Assembly (NCBI RefSeq): GCF_041380015.1
Contig: NZ_CP159978.1
Direction: 5' to 3' (one strand)
DNA length: 64,000 nt
Source: Buchananella felis
Lineage (GTDB): Bacteria > Actinomycetota > Actinomycetes > Actinomycetales > Actinomycetaceae
Position numbers and translations under genes: made by a program
Shown: in pieces, positions 33,469 to 42,724 of the stretch
Position numbering within the stretch: the stretch's first letter is position 1
How the letters are laid out: the number at the start of each line of letters is the position of its first letter
The notes under the pieces: model-generated
Databases searched by the model: none
The model's input: only the letters and a program-made list of their open reading frames with translations
Told to the model about the DNA's origin: nothing

Positions 33469-35658
33469 CTACCTGCAGGCGGTGATCTCGAAGAGGTAGG
33501 AGCCCTTGCCGTTCTCCATCACCGTCGTGTACCCCTCCCAGCCCGGCGGGACATCCATGCCGTACCAGCGCGTGTAGTCGAAGTGGATGGCGGTGCCACC
33601 GTCCTTCGGGGTGTTGTTCTTGGGCATGGAGAGCATGTAGCGGATGCCGTTGCGCTCCAGCAGCTCGCACACCTCAGGGTCCTTGGCGGCGTAGATCGGG
33701 CGCGTGCGCAGCATGTCCTGCTCCGGGGTGGGCTTGCCGATCCAATTCGCCTCGAAGGAGCGGAACACCACGTTCAGTCCCACCAGCGAGTAGCCGAAGG
33801 CGGAGCCGTCGTAGGGGTAGTTGATGATGCGCGCGTCGCCCACGCGGTCCTTGACCTGGCGCATGAACTCCAGCTCTGAGGCGGTCAGCGGCGGGTCCTC
33901 GTCCAGCACCGTGTAGCGGTAGACGCGGTCGGCCCTATCGGCAAAGTTCTGGCTGTTGACTGTGCGGTGCACCAGCACCCCGGAGGCCAACACCGCCACC
34001 AGCACGGCCGCGGCTGCGGGCACCAGGCGGCCCCAGCCCCGCTCCCCCGCGCGGGACAGCGGGCCGGTCACGGCCCCCAGGCCCTGCTCCACCAGCCGGG
34101 CCAGCGAGTCCACGCCGGCGGCAAGCAGCACCACGGCCACCAGCACCGGGATGGCGGCTAGGCGCCGCTGGTCGTGGTACCAGAACCCGGTCAGAATGTC
34201 TCTAAGGATGGACTTCAGGGCGAAGCCCGTGACGCTCACCGAGGGGACCCCGGAGCCCACCACGTACACGCCCATGGAGACCAGCAGCGCGCCCACCAGC
34301 CACAGGCCCCGGTCGCGCCTGAGTACGCGCTCCACCACCCAGATCACGGCCGAGGCCACCACGGCCACCCACAGGAAGGTGGTGGCGGCGAAGTCCGGGG
34401 TGGCCCCGGTCAGCACCTCCTTCACCGCGCCGGGCAGGTCCGTGTGGGCGGGCCAGTCCACCAGGATGGTGCGCTCCATCAGCTTGGTGCGGTGCAGCCC
34501 GAACCAGGCCAGCGCCAGCGCCCCCAGGAAGCCGGCGCACGCGGCCAGGGCCCACCAGGTGGCGGAGGCAAGCGGCCTGCCCCCCGGGCGCATCCCGGTC
34601 ACCAGGCGCCAGATCTGCCCCAGCAGGAAGGGAGTGAGCAGGATCGCACCCGTGAAAACGCCGTTGGGCTGGGCCAGCGCCACACCCACGAAGGCCACCA
34701 GGAAGCCGAAGCCCTCCAGCCACAGGGAGGCACCGCGCAGGCTCCAGGCCCGCACGAACAGCGCCATCGCGGCGGGCAGGATCGCCCAGGATAGGGCGTT
34801 GGAGTACAGCACGCCCCACATGAGGAACTGCACCGGGAAGGCCGCGAACAGCGCGCTGGCCACACCCGTGGTGAACAGGGCCAGCGGGCGCCCGGGCAGC
34901 AGCACCCGGGTCAGGGCCATGGCAGACAGCGGCCACACCACCAGCAGCATCGCGTACACGTTGGCGTTGACCACCACCGGCAGCCACGCGCCCGTGGACT
35001 TGACCACCAGGGCCACCACGCCGTGCCACGCGGCCGGGTAGAACGAGGAGCCGATCGTGTTGTCCACCAGGGCCGCCCCGATGGAGGAGCCGTTGGACTC
35101 CTGCAGCATGTAGGTGATGACTGAGAAGTGGAAGGGGGTGTCGTAGGTCTGCGTGATCGCCTCCGGCCCGGCCAGGCCGCGCAGATAGGTGTACCACTGC
35201 ACCAGGCCACCCACCACGACGCCGCCGGCCACGGCGGCCCACACCGGCCAGCCTCCCGCGCCCTCACCGGCCCGCCCGTCGCCGGCACGCCCATCGGCGG
35301 CCCGGCCGCCAGTCCCGCCCCCAGACCGGCCTCCAGACCGACCTCCAGACCGGGCGGCGCGGGAGGAGGCAGGCGAGGCGGCAGCGTCGTCCACCCCACG
35401 CCTACCCAGCAGGGCGGACAGAAGGTAGACCACCGCCGCAATCACCACGCAGGTGGCCAACACGAAAGGCAGATTGAAAGGCAACCCCGCCTTCCCCAAC
35501 AAGATGGCCGCGCCACCAACCAGTCCCACGGACAAGACGGGCGCGAAAAGCAGCACGTCCACGCCGCGCTTGCGGATCGCATACGCCAGGGCCGCACCGG
35601 GCGCCACGTAGACGAGCGCGCTAAGCAGGGTGGGCAAAACGAGTGCAGTAGCGTTCAC
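33469..35658 (-). CDS. DUF6541-like multispanning membrane protein
   Basis: A 729-residue protein with about 12-14 transmembrane helices and a soluble C-terminal domain (about residues 610-729, ending YLFEITACR). It looks like a GT-C-fold glycosyltransferase or envelope-glycan protein, of the DUF6541 kind found in actinobacteria. The Gly/Arg-rich cytoplasmic loop at about residues 95-130 (SGGRSGGGTGGR) is a lineage addition. I start at the GTG at 35658, which has GGGAG six bases upstream; the open frame runs earlier but into the divergent gene. It is divergent from a GT2 glycosyltransferase, suggesting joint glycan work. The catalytic acid was not located. Confidence 0.8.
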   Translation of the reverse strand: MNATALVLPTLLSALVYVAPGAALAYAIRKRGVDVLLFAPVLSVGLVGGAAILLGKAGLPFNLPFVLATCVVIAAVVYLLSALLGRRGVDDAAASPASSRAARSGGRSGGRSGGGTGGRAADGRAGDGRAGEGAGGWPVWAAVAGGVVVGGLVQWYTYLRGLAGPEAITQTYDTPFHFSVITYMLQESNGSSIGAALVDNTIGSSFYPAAWHGVVALVVKSTGAWLPVVVNANVYAMLLVVWPLSAMALTRVLLPGRPLALFTTGVASALFAAFPVQFLMWGVLYSNALSWAILPAAMALFVRAWSLRGASLWLEGFGFLVAFVGVALAQPNGVFTGAILLTPFLLGQIWRLVTGMRPGGRPLASATWWALAACAGFLGALALAWFGLHRTKLMERTILVDWPAHTDLPGAVKEVLTGATPDFAATTFLWVAVVASAVIWVVERVLRRDRGLWLVGALLVSMGVYVVGSGVPSVSVTGFALKSILRDILTGFWYHDQRRLAAIPVLVAVVLLAAGVDSLARLVEQGLGAVTGPLSRAGERGWGRLVPAAAAVLVAVLASGVLVHRTVNSQNFADRADRVYRYTVLDEDPPLTASELEFMRQVKDRVGDARIINYPYDGSAFGYSLVGLNVVFRSFEANWIGKPTPEQDMLRTRPIYAAKDPEVCELLERNGIRYMLSMPKNNTPKDGGTAIHFDYTRWYGMDVPPGWEGYTTVMENGKGSYLFEITACR

Positions 35659-35797
35659 CAGCAACTCCCTTGAACCGTTCAACCACTCCACCCTAACCCG
35701 GCCGTTTCTTCGGAGCGCAGGGGCGCGGCGCGGTAGTGTGGTCGTGGTCCATCCACAGACCCGCGTTTCTCCGTGCCCTGACGAGTTAAGGCCTGCC

Positions 35798-36733
35798 GTG
35801 AACCTAGCCGACCTGAAGATCGCCGCGATCATCCCCTGCTACAACGAGGAGGCGGCCATCGCCACCGTAGTGGCAGACCTGCGCGCCGCCGTCCCCTCGA
35901 TGGACATCTACGTTTACGACAACAACTCCACCGACCGCACCAGCGAGGTCGCGCGCGAGGCCGGCGCGATCGTGCGTTTCGAGGGCCGCAAGGGCAAGGG
36001 AAACGTGGTGCGCCGCGCCTTTGCCGACGTGGACGCCGACGTCTACCTGATGATCGACGGCGATGACACCTACGACGCTGCCGCAGCGCCCGCAATGATC
36101 GAGCTGCTGGTGAAGGAGAACCTGGACCACGTGCTCGGCTGCCGCGAGGACGACAAGGACAACTCCGCCTACCGTCCGGGGCACGCGCAGGGCAACAAGG
36201 CGTTCAACGCGCTGGTGAGCTGGCTGTTCAAGGAGAAGGTGACGGACATGCTCTCCGGCTACCGCATCTTCTCGCGCCGTTTCGTGAAGTCCTTCCCGGC
36301 GCTGTCGCGCGAGTTCGAAATCGAGACGGAGCTGACCGTCCACTCCATGTCCCTGCGCATCCCGCAGCGCGAGTACGGGGTGGGCTTCAAGGACCGGCCC
36401 GAGGGCAGCGAGTCCAAGCTCAACACCTTCCGCGACGGCTTCAAGATCCTGGGACTGATCTGGCGCCTGCTCTCCCACGAGCGCCCCACCCTGTTCTACG
36501 GCCTGTGGGCCACCCTGTTCGCGCTGGCCAGCCTGGGCCTGGGCGTGCCCGTGATCTGGGAGTTCGCGCAGACCGGACTGGTGCCGCGCCTGCCCACCGC
36601 CGTGCTCTCCTCCGGGCTGGGAATCATCTCGGTGCTCACCGGCGTGGTCGGGGTGATCCAGTCCGGCATCCTGAAGGGACGCCAGGAGGCGATCCGCCTG
36701 GCCTACCTGCGCTACAAGACCCCGCTGGGCTGA
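35798..36733 (+). CDS. GT2 family glycosyltransferase (polyprenyl-phosphate type)
   Basis: A 311-residue glycosyltransferase. The GT-A domain starts IAAIIPCYNEEAAI, with the acceptor motif DNNSTDRT and a DGDDTYD metal-binding motif (about residue 86). Two C-terminal transmembrane helices (LFYGLWATLFALASLGLGV and VLSSGLGIISVLTGVVGVI) fit the GtrB/DPM class, which transfers a sugar to polyprenyl phosphate. The GTG start at 35798 has a TAAGG upstream. It probably supplies a lipid-linked sugar to the divergent multispanning protein. The sugar is unknown. Confidence 0.88.
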   Translation: MNLADLKIAAIIPCYNEEAAIATVVADLRAAVPSMDIYVYDNNSTDRTSEVAREAGAIVRFEGRKGKGNVVRRAFADVDADVYLMIDGDDTYDAAAAPAMIELLVKENLDHVLGCREDDKDNSAYRPGHAQGNKAFNALVSWLFKEKVTDMLSGYRIFSRRFVKSFPALSREFEIETELTVHSMSLRIPQREYGVGFKDRPEGSESKLNTFRDGFKILGLIWRLLSHERPTLFYGLWATLFALASLGLGVPVIWEFAQTGLVPRLPTAVLSSGLGIISVLTGVVGVIQSGILKGRQEAIRLAYLRYKTPLG

Positions 36734-36769
36734 GCGCGCGCGCCGGTGGGGCGCGGGCTGAGCGCGCCG

Positions 36770-36905
36770 CGCCGCCTCCTCCCCGGTGGGGCGTGCCCCA
36801 ACCTCGACGTTCGCGCCGCCTCCTCCCGGGTGGGGCGTGCCCCAACCTCGACGTTCGCGCCGCCTCCTCCCCGGTGGGGCGTGCCCCAACCTCGACGTTC
36901 GCGCC
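36770..36905. repeat. 44-bp tandem repeat containing the class A word
   Basis: Three copies of a unit built from GCCGCCTCCTCCCCGGTGGG, GCGTGCCCCAA and CCTCGACGTTCG. CTCGACGTT starts at 36803, 36847 and 36891, a 44-bp period. It leads into the class A array at 36934, so the array word has also been captured in an unrelated tandem repeat. Confidence 0.85.
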
Positions 36906-36933
36906 GCGCCGCGTCCTCCCGGCGCGCGCGAAA

Positions 36934-37043
36934 CTAGACGAAAGGCCCTTCAACTCGACGTTTGACCCTTCAACTAGACGTTAGACCCCCGACTAACGTC
37001 GAGTTGAAACCCCGAACGTCTAGTCGAGACCCCAAACGTCTAG
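36934..37043. repeat. Class A palindromic 20-bp-register array, locus 2
   Basis: Words at 36934 (CTAGACGAA), 36954 (CTCGACGTT) and 36974 (CTAGACGTT) face AACGTCGAG at 36995 and AACGTCTAG at 37015 and 37035. Steps are 20, 20, 21, 20 and 20 bp. The mixture of CTCG and CTAG variants does not pair across the arms (36974 against 36995 mismatches), so the variation is not compensatory. The rest of the 498-base gap to the next gene holds the tandem repeat above and the promoter region of the ABC pair. Confidence 0.9.
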
Positions 37044-37195
37044 TTGGAGCCACCTTCACCAGGCTGCAGCCACCACCCCCAACGCCCAGAAACCATCCCA
37101 CCCCACCACCTCCCCCAACTTTCCTGACATCGCGTCACCAGCTTTCCGCTTCAAGCTCACACACCCCCGGTAGTGACGCCCCGTCAGCTCCCCTA

Positions 37196-37214
37196 TTAGG
37201 CTTGCCTTAGCTGA
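37196..37214. promoter_or_regulatory. DtxR/IdeR-type iron box
   Basis: TTAGGCTTGCCTTAGCTGA matches 14 of 19 positions of the DtxR/IdeR consensus. It ends 17 bases before the ABC start. An IdeR-like regulator with all metal ligands is encoded at 52.6-53.2 kb. Confidence 0.75.
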
Positions 37215-37231
37215 CTTTCTGGGAGGGTTGG

Positions 37232-38836
37232 ATGCGAAAGACACCCGTGATCGCGCTGGCATTGGGCTCCTCTGTGGCCCTGGCCGGCACCTACCTGGCC
37301 GTCGGGCGGGGCGTGGACCACCTGCTGGCGCGCCAGTCGCCCGCCGCACCCCTGGCGCTGGCCGCCGCGTTGGCGGCCTTGTCCGGACTGGCTGCATGGG
37401 CCGTCGTCCGCCTGACCACCGCCGCGCAGGCGCAGGTGGAGAGCCAGACCCGCCACGAGCTGCTGCGCCACCTGTTCTCCCTGGGCGTCACCCAGCGCAC
37501 CCGGGAGCGTGCCGGGCGCCTGGTGAACACGGCCACCGACGGCGTGGAGCGCTACGCGGTCTACCGCACGATCTTCCTGGCCCCGCAGATCGCCTCCCTG
37601 CTCACCCCGCTCCTCGTGGTGGCGATCGTGGCGCTGGCAGTGGACTGGGTGAGTGCCGCGATCCTGGCCGTCTCCATCCCGATCGTCCCGCTCAGCATCA
37701 CCCTGTTCCAGCGCGCCTTCAAGCCGGTCTCCAAGCGTTACCGGGCCTCCTCGCGCGCGCTGGCCGCCCAGGAACTGGACGCCATCCAGGGCCTGTCCGC
37801 GTTGGTGCAGATGAACGCCTCGGGCAAGATGGCCGCCACCCTGGCCGCCGCTGCGGAGGAGGTGCGCGTGCGCGTCATGCGCTACCTGGCGGGCAACCAG
37901 CTGGTGTTGTTCATCGTGGACGCCGTCTTCAGCCTGGGCATGATCACCGCCGCGACCGGCCTGGCACTGTGGCGCTACCAGTTGGGCGCGATCACGGCCG
38001 GGCAGGCGTTGGCGCTGGTTTTGTTGAGCGCGATCATGCTGGACCCGCTGGACCGGATCGGCCAGTTCTTCTACCTGGGCATGGGCGGCATGGCGGCCGA
38101 CCGCGAGATCAAGCGCATCCGCGCCGAGCAGCCCGCCTCCGCCGACTCCCCCGGCCTCACCGCCCCCACCACCGTGCCCTCCCCCGGCACCATCGAGGTG
38201 GACGACGTTGCCTTCAGCTGGGAAAAGGACGTGCCGGTTCTCCGCTCGGCCAGTCTGGAGGTCGGGGCCGGGCAGAGCGTCGTCCTCACTGGCGAATCGG
38301 GGGCGGGCAAGTCCACGCTCTCCGCCCTGCTGCAGGGCCACCGCCGCCCGGAGAGCGGCGCGATCCGCGTGGAGGGCCTGGACCTGCGGGAGGTTCCGCT
38401 GGATTGGCTGCGCTCGCGCCTGGCCGTGGTGGAGCAGACCACCTACCTGTTCTCCGGGACACTGCGGGAGAACCTGGCGCTGGCCCGCCCGGAGGCGAGC
38501 GACGAGGAGATGCTTTCCGCGCTGCGCACGGCCCGCCTGGGCGAGCTGCTGGAGCGCCTGCCCGCCGGCCTGGACACGGTGGTCGGCGAGCGCGGCCTGG
38601 CGCTGTCGGGCGGCGAGGCTCAGCGCCTGGCCGTGGCCCGCGCGCTGTTGAAGGACGCCCCGATCCTGCTGCTGGACGAGCCCACCGCCCACGTGGACCT
38701 GGCCAGCGAGGCCGACCTGCTGGCCGCCCTGGCCGAGGTTGGTAAGGGGCGCACCACCCTGACCATTTCCCACCGTGCCGCCACGATCGCTGCGGCGCAG
38801 CGCGTGGTGGAGCTGAAGGACGGAGCACTGCGATGA
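37232..38836 (+). CDS. ABC half-transporter, siderophore/iron-type (IrtA/CydD-like)
   Basis: A 534-residue fused permease-ATPase half-transporter with six helices in the first 300 residues. The ATPase has Walker A GESGAGKST, signature LSGGEAQR and Walker B ILLLDEPTAHVD. GGGAGGG precedes the ATG. Coupling by ATGA to the next half-transporter indicates a heterodimer. The CydD-like look and an upstream iron box suggest IrtAB/YbtPQ-like siderophore uptake or a related iron function. The substrate is not established. Confidence 0.85.
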   Translation: MRKTPVIALALGSSVALAGTYLAVGRGVDHLLARQSPAAPLALAAALAALSGLAAWAVVRLTTAAQAQVESQTRHELLRHLFSLGVTQRTRERAGRLVNTATDGVERYAVYRTIFLAPQIASLLTPLLVVAIVALAVDWVSAAILAVSIPIVPLSITLFQRAFKPVSKRYRASSRALAAQELDAIQGLSALVQMNASGKMAATLAAAAEEVRVRVMRYLAGNQLVLFIVDAVFSLGMITAATGLALWRYQLGAITAGQALALVLLSAIMLDPLDRIGQFFYLGMGGMAADREIKRIRAEQPASADSPGLTAPTTVPSPGTIEVDDVAFSWEKDVPVLRSASLEVGAGQSVVLTGESGAGKSTLSALLQGHRRPESGAIRVEGLDLREVPLDWLRSRLAVVEQTTYLFSGTLRENLALARPEASDEEMLSALRTARLGELLERLPAGLDTVVGERGLALSGGEAQRLAVARALLKDAPILLLDEPTAHVDLASEADLLAALAEVGKGRTTLTISHRAATIAAAQRVVELKDGALR

Positions 38837-40914
38837 GCGCTCACCTGCACACCCCTGCCGCCGGGGCACCTGCCGCCGAGCGGGGCGGTACCCCACACTC
38901 CGGTCCCGTCGGCGGGGAGGCGGGGGCGGCAGCGTCGTCCGCGTTGCAGGCCCCGGCATACCTGTCGGTGTGGCAGCTCTCGCGGCGCCTGCTGCAGGTG
39001 GCGCGGCCGGTGATCGCACCGCTGGGGATCTCCATGCTGGCGCGACTGGCGCAGCTGCTGGTGGGGATCGCGATGTTCGGCCTGGCCGGCTGGCAGATCG
39101 CCGCGACCGCAGCGGGTGAGGCGGCGCTGTCGCTGCCCGCCACGCTGTGGTGGCTGGTCGGGCTGGCGTTGGCCAAGGCGCTGCTGCGCTACCTGGAACA
39201 GTTCGCCGGGCACTGGGTGGCCTTCCGTTCGCTGGCGCTGCTGCGCGGCTACTTCTTCACTTCGCTGGAGCCGCAGGCCCCGGCGCTGACGGAGGCGATG
39301 GATTCGGGAGACCTGCTCTCTCGCGTCACCAAGGACGTGGACCGGGTGGAGGTGTTCTTTGCGCACACCCTGGCGCCGCTGACCACGGCGGTGCTGGTGC
39401 CGGTGGCGGTGTTGACGCACCTGGGGATGAGCACGTCGTGGTGGGTCGCACTGGCGTTGGCGCCGTTCCTGGTGCTGGCCGGCGCGGTGGTGCCTGCCCT
39501 GGGTGGGCGCGCCAGCGAGGCCGCGGCGGTGCGGATCAGGCGGGCGCGCGGGGCGCTGTCCCACCAGGTCACCGACTCGGTGCAGGGCGTGCGCGAGGTC
39601 CTGGCCTTTGGCGCCCAACAGCGCCGTCTGGACCAGATGGCGAGCCACGAGGAGCAGATCGGCGCCGGGCTGCGCACGGCGGGCGGCTGGGTGGCGGCCC
39701 GGCGCGGCCTGAACCAGGCGCTGCTGGGCGGGGCCGTGGTGGCTATGACGGGCGTGGCCGGGCACCTGTGGCTGGCCGGCGAGCTCAGCGCGGGGCAGCT
39801 GGGCATGGCGGTCGGCGTGGCGCTGGCGGCGTTCGCGCCCGTGCTGGCCGTGGAGGACTTCGCGGTGGACCTGGACCAGGCGTGGGCAAGCGCCCGGCGC
39901 ATCTTCGAGGTCACCGACCGCGCCCCGCTGGTGGCGCAGCCCGACTCCCCGCTGGAGCTGGCCACCGGCGGCGCGGTTGACGGTGGCGGCTCGTCCGAGG
40001 GCCACGCCGCTGAGGGCGGCGGCGCTAACGGCGGCGCGGTGGGCACTGCTAACGGCGGCGCGGTGGGCGTGCGCGTGCGCGGCGTGGACTTCACCCACCC
40101 CGCCCTGCGTGAGGCGCTTACCACCCCCACGCCCACTGGCAGCGGGGACGACGTTCCGCCCGCCGCCCCAAGCACCGGGCCCGGTGCCGCTCCGGCCGCC
40201 CAGCGACCCCAGGTGTTGCACGGCGTGGACCTGGACATCCCGGCGGGGAAGGTGACAGCGATCGTGGGGGCGTCGGGCTCGGGTAAGTCCACGCTCGCCT
40301 CCCTGCTGACGCGCACGTGGGACACGGATGCGGGCAGCGTGGAGCTGGTGGGCGCTAACGGGCAGGCGGTGGATGTGCGCCGCCTGGACCTGGCCCGCCT
40401 ACGCGAGGTGGTGGCCTACGCCCCGCAGCGGCCGCACGTGTTCAACATGAGCGTGCGGGAAAACCTGCGCCTGGCCGCGCCGGGGGCGTCGGAGGAGGCG
40501 GTGGCGGCCGCGTGCAGCGCCGCAGCCCTGGACGAATGGCTGGCCACCGAGCCGGCCGGCCTGGACACCAAGGTGGGCGAGATGGGCGAGCGCGTCTCGG
40601 GCGGGCAGCGCCAGCGCTTGGCGCTGGCGCGGACCCTGCTGCGCGCCGCCCCGGTCACCGTGCTGGATGAGGCCACCAGCCAGCTCGATGCCGCCACGGA
40701 GGCGCGCGTGCTGGACGGGATCACCCGGGCCACGCGGGGCCGCACCCTGGTGGTGATCGCGCACCGGATCTCCACGGTGAGGTACGCCGACCAGATCGTG
40801 GTCATGGATCGCGGCCGCGTTGTCGAGGTGGGCCGGTGGGACGAGCTCATGGCGAAGCCGGACGGCGCCCTGGCGGCGCTGGCCGCGCGGGAGTCGGCCG
40901 CCACGGGCGCCTGA
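38833..40914 (+). CDS. ABC half-transporter partner (IrtB/CydC-like) with an inserted linker in the ATPase domain
   Basis: A 693-residue partner of the preceding gene, with which it overlaps by four bases. A low-complexity N-terminus of about 40 residues is followed by six helices and an ATPase with Walker A GASGSGKST, signature VSGGQRQR and Walker B VTVLDEATSQLD. Between the first two NBD strands (GVDFTHP and QVLHGVDLDIP) lie about 40 extra Pro/Ala/Gly-rich residues that include GSGDDVPPAAP. That segment is encoded by the dispersed GACGACGTTCC motif, also seen in the galU tail. The linker before the NBD is also Gly/Ala-rich. Confidence 0.88.
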   Translation: MSAHLHTPAAGAPAAERGGTPHSGPVGGEAGAAASSALQAPAYLSVWQLSRRLLQVARPVIAPLGISMLARLAQLLVGIAMFGLAGWQIAATAAGEAALSLPATLWWLVGLALAKALLRYLEQFAGHWVAFRSLALLRGYFFTSLEPQAPALTEAMDSGDLLSRVTKDVDRVEVFFAHTLAPLTTAVLVPVAVLTHLGMSTSWWVALALAPFLVLAGAVVPALGGRASEAAAVRIRRARGALSHQVTDSVQGVREVLAFGAQQRRLDQMASHEEQIGAGLRTAGGWVAARRGLNQALLGGAVVAMTGVAGHLWLAGELSAGQLGMAVGVALAAFAPVLAVEDFAVDLDQAWASARRIFEVTDRAPLVAQPDSPLELATGGAVDGGGSSEGHAAEGGGANGGAVGTANGGAVGVRVRGVDFTHPALREALTTPTPTGSGDDVPPAAPSTGPGAAPAAQRPQVLHGVDLDIPAGKVTAIVGASGSGKSTLASLLTRTWDTDAGSVELVGANGQAVDVRRLDLARLREVVAYAPQRPHVFNMSVRENLRLAAPGASEEAVAAACSAAALDEWLATEPAGLDTKVGEMGERVSGGQRQRLALARTLLRAAPVTVLDEATSQLDAATEARVLDGITRATRGRTLVVIAHRISTVRYADQIVVMDRGRVVEVGRWDELMAKPDGALAALAARESAATGA

Positions 40915-40920
40915 CCCTGC

Positions 40921-40972
40921 CGCAAAGCAGAGGGGGCGGGCGGACACGTTGCGTGTCCGCCCGCCCTTTGCG
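40921..40972 (+). terminator. Terminator of the ABC half-transporter pair
   Basis: A 14-bp stem (40934-40947 with 40953-40966) with loop GTTGC is flanked by an outer CGCAAAG/CTTTGCG pairing (40921-40972). It is six bases beyond the stop. Confidence 0.85.
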
Positions 40973-41066
40973 TTGCCCCGCAGGCTTGCCTTCCCCGTCC
41001 GGCCAGCGCGGGCCCAGCTGCCCCTCCCGGGCGGGGCGGCCTTCCCGCCCCGCCCGGGTGCTTGCC

Positions 41067-41861
41067 TTACAGCGTGGTGAGCCTGATCTTGCGCCCCCAG
41101 GCGACGCTGGCGGCGACCAACACCGCCCCGACCAGCGGGGCGCCCCAGCGCGGCAGCTGCAGGAAGTCGCCCACCGAGGCCTGCCCGTACATGGGCACGA
41201 AGAACAGCACCACCACGGCCGCCAGCGCCAGCCAGGGGACGATGAGCGCCACCCCTGCGGTCCAGTGGAGCCTGACGAAGCCGATGCCGATCAGGCGCCC
41301 GGCCGCCGCTAGGGCCACGATGGCAAACACCATCGCCAGGCCGTGCCAGACGGGCTCTGCACTGTAGAGCTCGTACCCGGCCCGGGAGGCCCCGGGGAAG
41401 AGCATTCGCGCCACTGCGGGGAGGATGAAGACCAGCGGAACGACGACTGCCATAAGCGCCAGGTCCGCCGTCCAAGACGCTGCGATCTGGCGCAGCCTCG
41501 ATGCCCCGCTAGTCGAGGCGACCGAAGGCACCGCGTACTCCAGGACGCCCATGACCAGCACGAAGCCCCACGCCACGGTCATCATCCCGAAAATCAGTAG
41601 CTCAGGGCTGGTGGGCTTGTAGCCGGCGATCAGCCTCACGGCGACGTTGATGGCAAAGTTCCCCACCACGATCACGGGGACCGTGAGAAGAAATCCCTTG
41701 CTCATCTTTAGGTTTGCCTTGGCCAGGTCCCAGAACCTGGGCGGTGCGGGCAAAGCCGGCACACCAGAACCAGCCGGACCGGCCGGAGCCCCCGGACGAC
41801 CCTGGCCGCCGGGCGCCGCCGCAGCCGCCGAGGGGATCGAGTGGGTCAGTTTCGCAGCCAT
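41067..41861 (-). CDS. ABC-2-like permease of YtrA module 1
   Basis: A 264-residue membrane protein. A Pro/Gly/Ala-rich cytoplasmic N-terminus of about 40 residues is followed by six helices. It has no clear motif but follows the ATPase after one base and belongs to the GntR-ATPase-permease set. The substrate is unknown; Bacillus YtrA-regulated transporters respond to cell-wall antibiotics. Confidence 0.82.
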   Translation of the reverse strand: MAAKLTHSIPSAAAAAPGGQGRPGAPAGPAGSGVPALPAPPRFWDLAKANLKMSKGFLLTVPVIVVGNFAINVAVRLIAGYKPTSPELLIFGMMTVAWGFVLVMGVLEYAVPSVASTSGASRLRQIAASWTADLALMAVVVPLVFILPAVARMLFPGASRAGYELYSAEPVWHGLAMVFAIVALAAAGRLIGIGFVRLHWTAGVALIVPWLALAAVVVLFFVPMYGQASVGDFLQLPRWGAPLVGAVLVAASVAWGRKIRLTTL

Positions 41862-41862
41862 T

Positions 41863-42723
41863 TCAGTTCTCCTCCTGGATCAAGTGGACAAAGGCGTCCT
41901 GGAAGGGGACGGGGCTTATCTGCACGCCCTGGGCGGCGAGCCCAGCCAGCAGGGAGCGCTCCGGATGGCAGTCCAACACCACTTCCCGGGTGGGCCCGAG
42001 TTCGCGGGAGCTGACCACCTTCCAGGCGTTTTCCCGCACTGCGGCCGACAGGACGTCGGCGGGGCCAACCAGCGCGGTCAGGCGGGAGCGCAGCTCCTCC
42101 GCAGGCCCGGCGGAGAGCAGCTTGCCTTCCTTGAGGATCACCACGTCCTCCACCAGGTTTTCCAGTTCGGAGACCAGGTGGGAGGAGACGATGATGGTGC
42201 GCTCGCCCTGCGCGGCGATCCTGGTGATCTCCTCGTAGAGGGCGTAGCGGTTGGGGACGTCCATGGTGGCCTGGACCTCGTCCAGCAGCACTACCGGCGC
42301 CCCGCTGGCCAGCGCGCCGGCGGCCACCAGCATGGTGGACTGGCCGCGCGAGTACTTGGTCACCTTGTCCTTCAGGGAGAGCCCGAAGCGGGACAGCAGG
42401 CGGTCGAACATTCCCTGGTCCCAGGTGGGACGGCAGGCGGCGTAGCCGGCGTAGTACCCCAGCATGCCGGTGGAGGTTTCCGCGATCTGGCCGGCGTATG
42501 CACACCATGCCAGGCGCGCGTCCACGTCTACCTCCCGCCCGTTCAGGGTGAACTGACCGCTGGTCTGCGGCAGGTAACCGGCCATCGACTTCATCAGGGT
42601 GGTCTTGCCCGAGCCGTTGGGGCCGATCAGCCCCGTAACTACGCCCGGCCGCAGGGCCACGTTCAGCCCGTCCAGGGCGGTCTTGCGCCCGTAGCGGTGG
42701 CTGAGGTTATTCAGGGTGAACAT
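41863..42723 (-). CDS. ABC transporter ATPase of YtrA module 1
   Basis: A 286-residue ATPase with Walker A GPNGSGKTT, a signature at YSRGQSTM (degenerate at LSGGQ) and Walker B VVLLDEVQATMD. I chose the ATG at 42723, one base after the GntR stop (TGACATG), over the longer frame. It is part of the operon gntR-ATPase-permease. Confidence 0.88.
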   Translation of the reverse strand: MFTLNNLSHRYGRKTALDGLNVALRPGVVTGLIGPNGSGKTTLMKSMAGYLPQTSGQFTLNGREVDVDARLAWCAYAGQIAETSTGMLGYYAGYAACRPTWDQGMFDRLLSRFGLSLKDKVTKYSRGQSTMLVAAGALASGAPVVLLDEVQATMDVPNRYALYEEITRIAAQGERTIIVSSHLVSELENLVEDVVILKEGKLLSAGPAEELRSRLTALVGPADVLSAAVRENAWKVVSSRELGPTREVVLDCHPERSLLAGLAAQGVQISPVPFQDAFVHLIQEEN

Positions 42724-42724
42724 G

